Positions 49,296 to 60,886 of a stretch of DNA of 64,000 nucleotides are shown piece after piece. Location of the stretch: contig OZ059897.1 of NCBI GenBank assembly GCA_964057225.1, positions 3,906,001 to 3,970,000 on the forward strand, read 5' to 3'. This DNA is from Auanema rhodensis. Its lineage: Eukaryota; Nematoda; Chromadorea; Rhabditida; Rhabditidae. Both the position numbers and the translations under genes were made by a program. Position 1 is the first letter of the stretch. Each line of letters begins with the position of its first letter. Below the pieces are notes generated by a model. The model worked only from the letters and a program-made list of their open reading frames with translations, searched no databases and was not told the origin of the DNA.

Positions 49296-52200
49296 GATGT
49301 GGATTTTTAAGCTGCGTTGATCTGTGTTATCAGATTTGAGTTAGCTTAAAAATGCACCGAGATATCAACTGATATAGGTTCACACTTATATCCTCGATTT
49401 TCACCCTGAAGAATTAATTTTTTCATTGAATAACATTGTCCATCGTCTTTGCCTTGAAAAAAGGAATCTAAAAACATCTACTTTTTGTGAAATTATTTAG
49501 AAATTTTTCGGGAAAATTTTTGTCAAAATGTTTTTGGAAGCAATGTTGAGTGTACATGGGAACTCAACATACACTAATGCATTATTTTTCAAACGATCAT
49601 AACTAATTTTTGTATAGAGCGTTTCTCAATGTAGTATAGTGCATTCGATGCGGATTTTTAAGCTGCGTCGATCTGTGTTATCAGATTTGAGTTAGCTTAA
49701 AAATGCACCGAGATATCAACTGATATATGTTCACACTTATATCCTCGATTTTCACCCTGAAGAAATGATTTTTTCGTTAAAAAACATTGTCCATCGTATT
49801 CGTCTTGAAAAAAGGAATCTAAAAACATCTACTTTTTGTGAAATTATTTAGAAATTTTTCGGGAAAATTTTTGTCAAAATGTTTTTGGAAGCAATGTTGA
49901 GTGTACATGGGAACTCAACATACACTAATGCATTATTTTTCAAACGATCATAACTAATTTTTGTATAGAGCGTTTATCAATGTAGTATAGTGCATTTAAT
50001 GCGGATTTTTAAGCTGCGTTGATCTGTGTTATCAGATTTGCGCTAGCTTAAAAATGCACCGAGTAATCAACTGATATAGGTTCACACTTATATCCTCGAT
50101 TTTCACCCTGAAGAATTAATTTTTTCGTTGAATAACATTGTCCATCGTCTTTGCCTTGAAAAAAGAAATCTAAAAACATCTACTTTTTGTGAAATTATTT
50201 AGAAATTTTTCGGGAAACTTTTTGTCACAATGTTTTTGGAAGCAATGTTGAGTGTACATGGGAACTCAGCATACACTAATGCATTATTTTTCAAACGATC
50301 ATAACTAATTTTCGTATAGAGCGTTTCTCAATGTAGTATAGTGCTGTCGATGCAGATTTTTAAGCTGCGTTGATCTGTGTTATCAGATTTGAGTTAGCTT
50401 AAAAATGCACCGAGATATCAACTGATATATGTTCACGCTTATATCCTCGATTTTCACCCTGAAGAAATGATTTTTTCGTTGAATAACATTGTCCATCGTC
50501 TTCGTCTTGAAAAAAGGAATCTATAAACATCTACTTTTTGTGAAATTATTTAGAAATTTTTCGGGAAAATTTTTGTCAAAATGTTTTTGGAAGCAATGTT
50601 GAGTGTACATGGGAACTCAACATACACTAATGCATTATTTTTCAAACGATCATAACTAATTTTTGTATTAAGCGTTCATCAATGTAGTATAGTGCATTCG
50701 ATGCGGATTTTTAAGCTGCGTCGATCTGTGTTATCAGATTTGCGCTAGCTTGAAAATGCACCGAGATATCAACTGATATAGGTTCACACTTATATCCTCG
50801 ATTTTCACCCTGAAGAATTAATTTTTTTCGTTGAATAACATTGTCCATCGTCTTTGCCTTGAAAAAAGGAATCTAAAAACATCTACTTTTTGTGAAATTA
50901 TTTAGAAATTTTTCGGGAAAATTTTTGTCACAATGTTTTTGGAAGCAATGTTGAGTGTACATGGGAACTCAGCATACACTAATGCATTATTTTTCAAACG
51001 ATCATAACTAATTTTTGTATAGAGCGTTTCTCAATGTAGTATAGTGCTGTCGATGTGGATTTTTAAGCTGCGTTGATCTGTGTTATCAGATTTGAGTTAG
51101 CTTAAAAATGCACCGAGATATCAACTGATATATGTTCACGCTTATATCCTCGATTTTCACACTGAAGAAATGATTTTTTCGTTGAATAACATTGTCCATC
51201 GTCTTCGTCTTGAAAAAAGGAATCTAAAAACATCTACTTTTTGTGAAATTATTTAGAAATTTTCCGGGAAAATTTTTGTCAAAATGTTTTTGAAAGCAAT
51301 GTTGAGTGTACATGGGAACTCAGCATACACTAATGCATTATTTTTCAAACGATCATAACTAATTTTTGTATAGAGCGTTTCTCATTGTAGTATAGTGCAT
51401 TCGATGCGGATTTTTAAGCTGCGTTGATCTGTGTTATCAGATTTGAGTTAACTTAAAAATGCACCGAGATATCAACTGATATAGGTTCACACATATATCC
51501 TCGATTTTCACCCTGAAGAAATGATTTTTTCGTTGAAAAACATTGTCCATCGTATTCGTCTTGAAAAAAGGAATCTAAAAACATCTACTTTTTGTGAAAT
51601 TATTTAGAAATTTTTCGGGAAAATTTTTGTCAAAATGTTTTTGGAAGCAATGTTGAGTGTACATGGGAACTCAACATACACTAATGCATTATTTTTCAAA
51701 CGATCATAACTAATTTTTGTATAGAGCGTTTCTCAATGTAGTATAGTGCATTCGATGCGGATTTTTAAGCTGCGTTCATCTGTGTTATCAGATTTGAGTT
51801 AGCTTAAAAATGCACCGAGATATCAACTGATATATGTTCACACTTATATCCTCGATTTTCACCCTGAAGAAATGATTTTTTCGTTGAAAAACATTGTCCA
51901 TCGTATTCGTCTTGAAAAAAGGAATCTAAAAACATCTACTTTTTGTGAAATTAATTAGAAATTTTTCGGGAAAATTTTTGTCAAAATGTTTTTGGAAGCA
52001 ATGTTGAGTGTACATGGGAACTCAACATACACTAATGCATTATTTTTCGAACGATCATAACTAATTTTTGTATAGAGCGTTTCTCATTGTAGTATAGTGC
52101 ATTCGATGCGGATTTTTAAGCTGCGTTGATCTGTGTTATCAGATTTGAGTTAACTTAAAAATGCACCGAGATATCAACTGATATAGGTTCACACTTATAT

Positions 52201-52806
52201 CCTCGATTTTCACCCTGAAGAAATGATTTTTTCGTTGAAAAACATTGTCCATCGTCTTCGTCTTGAAAAAAGGAATCTAAAAACATCTACTTTTTGTGAA
52301 ATTATTTAGAAATTTTTCGGGAAAATTTTTGTCAAAATGTTTTTGGAAGCAATGTTGAGTGTACATGGAAATTCAACATACACTAATGCATTATTTTTCA
52401 AACGATCATAACTAATTTTTGTATAGAGCGTTTCTCAATGTAGTATAGTGCATTCGATGCGGATTTTTAAGCTGCGTCGATCTGTGTTATCAGATTTGAG
52501 TTAGCTGAAAAATGCACCGAGATATCAACTGATATATGTTCACACTTATATCCTCGATTTTCACCCTGAAGAAATGATTTTTTCGTTGAAAAACATTGTC
52601 CATCGTATTCGTCTTGAAAAAAAGAATCTAAAAACATCTACTTTTTGTGAAATTATTCAGAAATTTTTCGGGAAAATTTTTGTCAAAATGTTTTTGGAAG
52701 CAATGTTGAGTGTACATGGGAACTCAGCATACACTAATGCATTATTTTTCAAACGATCATAACTAATTTTTGTATAGAGCGTTTCTCAATGTAGTATAGT
52801 GCTGTC
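49296..52806 (+). repeat. Ten-monomer HOR, copy 3 (3511 bp)
   Basis: Repeats all private markers of 45785-49295 at a constant 3511-bp shift, which implies a recent duplication. Its first monomer is a chimera: a GATGTGG, GAGTTAGC, ATATAGG head joined to the GAATTAAT, TTCATTGAAT body of the first monomer of copy 2. The crossover therefore lies inside this monomer. Confidence 0.92.
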
Positions 52807-54561
52807 GATGTGGATTTTTAAGCTGCGTTGATCTGTGTTATCAGATTTGAGTTAGCTTAAAAATGCACCGAGATATCAACTGATATATGTTCACGCTTAT
52901 ATCCTCGATTTTCACACTGAAGAAATGATTTTTTCGTTGAATAACATTGTCCATCGTCTTCGTCTTGAAAAAAGGAATCTAAAAACATCTACTTTTTGTG
53001 AAATTATTTAGAAATTTTCCGGGAAAATTTTTGTCAAAATGTTTTTGAAAGCAATGTTGAGTGTACATGGGAACTCAGCATACACTAATGCATTATTTTT
53101 CAAACGATCATAACTAATTTTTGTATAGAGCGTTTCTCATTGTAGTATAGTGCATTCGATGCGGATTTTTAAGCTGCGTTGATCTGTGTTATCAGATTTG
53201 AGTTAACTTAAAAATGCACCGAGATATCAACTGATATAGGTTCACACATATATCCTCGATTTTCACCCTGAAGAAATGATTTTTTCGTTGAAAAACATTG
53301 TCCATCGTATTCGTCTTGAAAAAAGGAATCTAAAAACATCTACTTTTTGTGAAATTATTTAGAAATTTTTCGGGAAAATTTTTGTCAAAATGTTTTTGGA
53401 AGCAATGTTGAGTGTACATGGGAACTCAACATACACTAATGCATTATTTTTCAAACGATCATAACTAATTTTTGTATAGAGCGTTTCTCAATGTAGTATA
53501 GTGCATTCGATGCGGATTTTTAAGCTGCGTTCATCTGTGTTATCAGATTTGAGTTAGCTTAAAAATGCACCGAGATATCAACTGATATATGTTCACACTT
53601 ATATCCTCGATTTTCACCCTGAAGAAATGATTTTTTCGTTGAAAAACATTGTCCATCGTATTCGTCTTGAAAAAAGGAATCTAAAAACATCTACTTTTTG
53701 TGAAATTAATTAGAAATTTTTCGGGAAAATTTTTGTCAAAATGTTTTTGGAAGCAATGTTGAGTGTACATGGGAACTCAACATACACTAATGCATTATTT
53801 TTCGAACGATCATAACTAATTTTTGTATAGAGCGTTTCTCATTGTAGTATAGTGCATTCGATGCGGATTTTTAAGCTGCGTTGATCTGTGTTATCAGATT
53901 TGAGTTAACTTAAAAATGCACCGAGATATCAACTGATATAGGTTCACACTTATATCCTCGATTTTCACCCTGAAGAAATGATTTTTTCGTTGAAAAACAT
54001 TGTCCATCGTCTTCGTCTTGAAAAAAGGAATCTAAAAACATCTACTTTTTGTGAAATTATTTAGAAATTTTTCGGGAAAATTTTTGTCAAAATGTTTTTG
54101 GAAGCAATGTTGAGTGTACATGGAAATTCAACATACACTAATGCATTATTTTTCAAACGATCATAACTAATTTTTGTATAGAGCGTTTCTCAATGTAGTA
54201 TAGTGCATTCGATGCGGATTTTTAAGCTGCGTCGATCTGTGTTATCAGATTTGAGTTAGCTGAAAAATGCACCGAGATATCAACTGATATATGTTCACAC
54301 TTATATCCTCGATTTTCACCCTGAAGAAATGATTTTTTCGTTGAAAAACATTGTCCATCGTATTCGTCTTGAAAAAAAGAATCTAAAAACATCTACTTTT
54401 TGTGAAATTATTCAGAAATTTTTCGGGAAAATTTTTGTCAAAATGTTTTTGGAAGCAATGTTGAGTGTACATGGGAACTCAACATACACTAATGCATTAT
54501 TTTTCAAACGATCATAACTAATTTTTGTATTAAGCGTTTATCAATGTAGTATAGTGCATTC
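51052..54561 (+). repeat. Tandem duplication of the five-monomer second half (2 x 1755 bp)
   Basis: 51052-52806 is the second half of ten-monomer copy 3, and 52807-54561 is a further copy of it. Shared private markers at +1755: TTTTCCGGG (51263 region and 53018 region), TTGAAAGC, CACATATATCC, GCGTTCATCTG, TTTTTCGAACG, CATGGAAATTC and GTTAGCTGAAAA. The last monomer of the second copy ends differently, with CTCAAC and a TTAAGCGTTTATC tail where the first has CTCAGC and TAGAGCGTTTCTC; that is the exit junction into the right domain. Confidence 0.92.
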
Positions 54562-57372
54562 GATGCGGATTTTTAAGCTGCGTTGATCTGTGTTATCAGA
54601 TTTGCGCTAGCTTAAAAATGCACCGAGATATCAACTGATATAGGTTCACACTTATATCCTCGATTTTCACCCTGAAGAATTAATTTTTTTCGTTGAATAA
54701 CATTGTCCATCGTCTTTGCCTTGAAAAAAGGAATCTAAAAACATCTACTTTTTGTGAAATTATTTAGAAATTTTTCGGGAAAATTTTTGTCACAATGTTT
54801 TTGGAAGCAATGTTGAGTGTACATGGGAACTCAGCATACACTAATGCATTATTTTTCAAACGATCATAACTAATTTTTGTATAGAGCGTTTCTCAATGTA
54901 GTATAGTGCTGTCGATGTGGATTTTTAAGCTGCGTTGATCTGTGTTATCAGATTTGAGTTAGCTTAAAAATGCACCGAGATATCAACTGATATATGTTCA
55001 CGCTTATATCCTCGATTTTCACACTGAAGAAATGATTTTTTCGTTGAAAAACATTGTCCATCGTATTCGTCTTGAAAAAAGGAATCTAAAAACATCTACT
55101 TTTTGTGAAATTATTTAGAAATTTTTCGGGAAAATTTTTGTCAAAATGTTTTTGGAAGCAATGTTGAGTGTACATGGGAACTCAACATACACTAATGCAT
55201 TATTTTTCATACGATCATAACTAATTTTTGTATAAAGCGTTTCTCAATGTAGTATAGTGCATTCGATGCGGATTTTTAAGCTGCGTTGATCTGTGTTATC
55301 AGATTTGCGCTAGCTTAAAAATGCACCGAGTAATCAACTGATATAGGTTCACACTTATATCCTCGATTTTCACCCTGAAGAATTAATTTTTTTCGTTGAA
55401 TAACATTGTCCATCGTCTTTGCCTTGAAAAAAGGAATCTAAAAACATCTACTTTTTGTGAAATTATTTAGAAATTTTTCGGGAAAATTTTTGTCACAATG
55501 TTTTTGGAAGCAATGTTGAGTGTACATGGGAACTCAGCATACACTAATGCATTATTTTTCAAACGATCATAACTAATTTTTGTATAGAGCGTTTCTCAAT
55601 GTAGTATAGTGCTGTCGATGTGGATTTTTAAGCTGCGTTGATCTGTGTTATCAGATTTGAGTTAGCTTAAAAATGCACCGAGATATCAACTTATATATGT
55701 TCACGCTTATATCCTCGATTTTCACACTGAAGAAATGATTTTTTCGTTGAATAACATTGTCCATCGTCTTCGTTTTGAAAAAAGGAATCTAAAAACATCT
55801 ACTTTTTGTGAAATTATTTAGAAATTTTTCGGGAAAATTTTTGTCAAAATGTTTTTGGAAGCAATGTTGAGTGTACATGGGAACTCAGCATACACTAATG
55901 CATTATTTTTCAAACGATCATAACTAATTTTTGTATAGAGCGTTTCTCAATGTAGTATAGTGCATTCGATGCGGATTTTTAAGCTGCGTCGATCTGTGTT
56001 ATCAGATTTGAGTTAGCTTAAAAATGCACCGAGATATCAACTGATATATGTTCACACTTATATCCTCGATTTTCACCCTGAAGAAATGATTTTTTCGTTA
56101 AAAAACATTGTCCATCGTATTCGTCTTGAAAAAAGGAATCTAAAAACATCTACTTTTTGTGAAATTATTTAGAAATTTTTCGGGAAAATTTTTGTCAAAA
56201 TGTTTTTGGAAGCAATGTTGAGTGTACATGGGAACTCAACATACACTAATGCATTATTTTTCAAACGATCATAACTAATTTTTGTATAGAGCGTTTCTCA
56301 TTGTAGTATAGTGCATTCGATGCGGATTTTTAAGCTGCGTTGATCTGTGTTATCAGATTTGCGCTAGCTTAAAAATGCACCGAGTAATCAACTGATATAG
56401 GTTCACACTTATATCCTCGATTTTCACCCTGAAGAATTAATTTTTTCGTTGAATAACATTGTCCATCGTCTTTGCCTTGAAAAAAGAAATCTAAAAACAT
56501 CTACTTTTTGTGAAATTATTTAGAAATTTTTCGGGAAAATTTTTGTCACAATGTTTTTGGAAGCAATGTTGAGTGTACATGGGAACTCAGCATACACTAA
56601 TGCATTATTTTTCAAACGATCATAACTAATTTTCGTATAGAGCGTTTCTCAATGTAGTATAGTGCTGTCGATGCGGATTTTTAAGCTGCGTTGATCTGTG
56701 TTATCAGATTTGAGTTAGCTTAAAAATGCACCGAGATATCAACTGATATATGTTCACGCTTATATCCTCGATTTTCACCCTGAAGAAATGATTTTTTCGT
56801 TGAATAACATTGTCCATCGTCTTCGTCTTGAAAAAAGGAATCTAAAAACATCTACTTTTTGTGAAATTATTTAGAAATTTTTCGGGAAAATTTTTGTCAA
56901 AATGTTTTTGGAAGCAATGTTGAGTGTACATGGGAACTCAGCATACACTAATGCATTATTTTTCAAACGATCATAACTAATTTTTGTATAGAGCGTTTCT
57001 CAATGTAGTATAGTGCATTCGATGCGAATTTTTAAGTTGCGTTGATCTGTGTTATCAGATTTGAGTTAGCTTAAAAATGCACCGAGATATCAACTGATAT
57101 ATGTTCACACTTATATCCTCGATTTTCACCCTGAAAAATTAATTTTTTTCGTTGAATAACATTGTCCATCGTCTTTGCCTTGAAAAAAGGAATCTAAAAA
57201 CATCTACTTTTTGTGAAATTATTTAGAAATTTTTCGGGAAAATTTTTGTCAAAATGTTTTTGGAAGCAATGTTGAGTGTACATGGGAACTCAACATACAC
57301 TAATGCATTATTTTTCAAACGATCATAACTAATTTTTGTATAGAGCGTTTCTCAATGTAGTATAGTGCATTC
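54562..57372 (+). repeat. Right-domain eight-monomer HOR, copy 1 (2811 bp)
   Basis: Ordered markers: GCGCTAGC with GATATC and a long T run; GATGTGG with GAAAAAC, CATACGATC and TATAAAGCG; GAGTAATC; GATGTGG with CAACTTATATATG; CGTTAAAAAAC; GAGTAATC with AATTTTCGTATAG; GCTGTCGATGCGG D-like; and GATGCGAATTTTTAAGTTGCG with CTGAAAAATTAAT. The last is a doubly marked monomer found only here and in the next unit. The CGTTAAAAAAC, GAGTAATC, GCTGTCG trio is shared with the ten-monomer HOR. Private: CTTCGTTTTGAAAA (about 55771). Confidence 0.85.
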
Positions 57373-60300
57373 GATGCGGATTTTTAAGCTGCGTTGATCT
57401 GTGTTATCAGATTTGCGCTAGCTTAAAAATGCACCGAGATATCAACTGATATAGGTTCACACTTATATCCTCGATTTTCACCCTGAAGAATTAATTTTTT
57501 TCGTTGAATAACATTGTCCATCGTCTTTGCCTTGAAAAAAGGAATCTAAAAACATCTACTTTTTGTGAAATTATTTAGAAATTTTTCGGGAAAATTTTTG
57601 TCACAATGTTTTTGGAAGCAATGTTGAGTGTACATGGGAACTCAGCATACACTAATGCATTATTTTTCAAACGATCATAACTAATTTTTGTATAGAGCGT
57701 TTCTCAATGTAGTATAGTGCTGTCGATGTGGATTTTTAAGCTGCGTTGATCTGTGTTATCAGATTTGAGTTAGCTTAAAAATGCACCGAGATATCAACTG
57801 ATATATGTTCACGCTTATATCCTCGATTTTCACACTGAAGAAATGATTTTTTCGTTGAAAAACATTGTCCATCGTATTCGTCTTGAAAAAAGGAATCTAA
57901 AAACATCTACTTTTTGTGAAATTATTTAGAAATTTTTCGGGAAAATTTTTGTCAAAATGTTTTTGGAAGCAATGTTGAGTGTACATGGGAACTCAACATA
58001 CACTAATGCATTATTTTTCATACGATCATAACTAATTTTTGTATAAAGCGTTTCTCAATGTAGTATAGTGCATTCGATGCGGATTTTTAAGCTGCGTTGA
58101 TCTGTGTTATCAGATTTGCGCTAGCTTAAAAATGCACCGAGTAATCAACTGATATAGGTTCACACTTATATCCTCGATTTTCACCCTGAAGAATTAATTT
58201 TTTTCGTTGAATAACATTGTCCATCGTCTTTGCCTTGAAAAAAGGAATCTAAAAACATCTACTTTTTGTGAAATTATTTAGAAATTTTTCGGGAAAATTT
58301 TTGTCACAATGTTTTTGGAAGCAATGTTGAGTGTACATGGGAACTCAGCATACACTAATGCATTATTTTTCAAACGATCATAACTAATTTTTGTATAGAG
58401 CGTTTCTCAATGTAGTATAGTGCTGTCGATGTGGATTTTTAAGCTGCGTTGATCTGTGTTATCAGATTTGAGTTAGCTTAAAAATGCACCGAGATATCAA
58501 CTTATATATGTTCACGCTTATATCCTCGATTTTCACACTGAAGAAATGATTTTTTCGTTGAATAACATTGTCCATCGTCTTCGTCTTGAAAAAAGGAATC
58601 TAAAAACATCTACTTTTTGTGAAATTATTTAGAAATTTTTCGGGAAAATTTTTGTCAAAATGTTTTTGGAAGCAATGTTGAGTGTACATGGGAACTCAAC
58701 ATACACTAATGCATTATTTTTCAAACGATCATAACTAATTTTTGTATAGAGCGTTTCTCATTGTAGTATAGTGCATTCGATGCGGATTTTTAAGCTGCGT
58801 TGATCTGTGTTATCAGATTTGCGCTAGCTTAAAAATGCACCGAGTAATCAACTGATATAGGTTCACACTTATATCCTCGATTTTCACCCTGAAGAATTAA
58901 TTTTTTCGTTGAATAACATTGTCCATCGTCTTTGCCTTGAAAAAAGAAATCTAAAAACATCTACTTTTTGTGAAATTATTTAGAAATTTTTCGGGAAAAT
59001 TTTTGTCACAATGTTTTTGGAAGCAATGTTGAGTGTACATGGGAACTCAGCATACACTAATGCATTATTTTTCAAACGATCATAACTAATTTTCGTATAG
59101 AGCGTTTCTCAATGTAGTATAGTGCTGTCGATGCGGATTTTTAAGCTGCGTTGATCTGTGTTATCAGATTTGAGTTAGCTTAAAAATGCACCGAGATATC
59201 AACTGATATATGTTCACGCTTATATCCTCGATTTTCACACTGAAGAAATGATTTTTTCGTTGAAAAACATTGTCCATCGTATTCGTCTTGAAAAAAGGAA
59301 TCTAAAAACATCTACTTTTTGTGAAATTATTTAGAAATTTTTCGGGAAAATTTTTGTCAAAATGTTTTTGGAAGCAATGTTGAGTGTACATGGGAACTCA
59401 ACATACACTAATGCATTATTTTTCATACGATCATAACTAATTTTTGTATAAAGCGTTTCTCAATGTAGTATAGTGCATTCGATGCGGATTTTTAAGCTGC
59501 GTTGATCTGTGTTATCAGATTTGCGCTAGCTTAAAAATGCACCGAGTAATCAACTGATATAGGTTCACACTTATATCCTCGATTTTCACCCTGAAGAATT
59601 AATTTTTTTCGTTGAATAACATTGTCCATCGTCTTTGCCTTGAAAAAAGGAATCTAAAAACATCTACTTTTTGTGAAATTATTTAGAAATTTTTCGGGAA
59701 AATTTTTGTCACAATGTTTTTGGAAGCAATGTTGAGTGTACATGGGAACTCAGCATACACTAATGCATTATTTTTCAAACGATCATAACTAATTTTTGTA
59801 TAGAGCGTTTCTCAATGTAGTATAGTGCTGTCGATGTGGATTTTTAAGCTGCGTTGATCTGTGTTATCAGATTTGAGTTAGCTTAAAAATGCACCGAGAT
59901 ATCAACTTATATATGTTCACGCTTATATCCTCGATTTTCACACTGAAGAAATGATTTTTTCGTTGAATAACATTGTCCATCGTCTTTGCCTTGAAAAAAG
60001 AAATCTAAAAACATCTACTTTTTGTGAAATTATTTAGAAATTTTTCGGGAAAATTTTTGTCACAATGTTTTTGGAAGCAATGTTGAGTGTACATGGGAAC
60101 TCAGCATACACTAATGCATTATTTTTCAAACGATCATAACTAATTTTCGTATAGAGCGTTTCTCAATGTAGTATAGTGCTGTCGATGCGGATTTTTAAGC
60201 TGCGTTGATCTGTGTTATCAGATTTGAGTTAGCTTAAAAATGCACCGAGATATCAACTGATATATGTTCACGCTTATATCCTCGATTTTCACCCTGAAGA

Positions 60301-60886
60301 AATGATTTTTTCGTTGAATAACATTGTCCATCGTCTTCGTCTTGAAAAAAGGAATCTAAAAACATCTACTTTTTGTGAAATTATTTAGAAATTTTTCGGG
60401 AAAATTTTTGTCAAAATGTTTTTGGAAGCAATGTTGAGTGTACATGGGAACTCAGCATACACTAATGCATTATTTTTCAAACGATCATAACTAATTTTTG
60501 TATAGAGCGTTTCTCAATGTAGTATAGTGCATTCGATGCGAATTTTTAAGTTGCGTTGATCTGTGTTATCAGATTTGAGTTAGCTTAAAAATGCACCGAG
60601 ATATCAACTGATATATGTTCACACTTATATCCTCGATTTTCACCCTGAAAAATTAATTTTTTTCGTTGAATAACATTGTCCATCGTCTTTGCCTTGAAAA
60701 AAGGAATCTAAAAACATCTACTTTTTGTGAAATTATTTAGAAATTTTTCGGGAAAATTTTTGTCAAAATGTTTTTGGAAGCAATGTTGAGTGTACATGGG
60801 AACTCAACATACACTAATGCATTATTTTTCAAACGATCATAACTAATTTTTGTATTAAGCGTTTATCAATGTAGTATAGTGCATTC
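57373..60886 (+). repeat. Right-domain HOR, ten-monomer variant (3514 bp)
   Basis: It starts and ends like 54562-57372 (GCGCTAGC with GATATC at the left; GATGCGAATTTTTAAGTTGCG at the right), but the middle is rebuilt. The CGTTAAAAAAC monomer is absent, and the CATACG / GAGTAATC / CAACTTATATATG trio occurs twice (starting near 57724 and 59129). The second CAACTTATATATG monomer (about 59831) changes midway to CTTTGCC, AAGAAAT and AATTTTCGTATAG, so it is a chimera of two neighbours. Confidence 0.82.
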
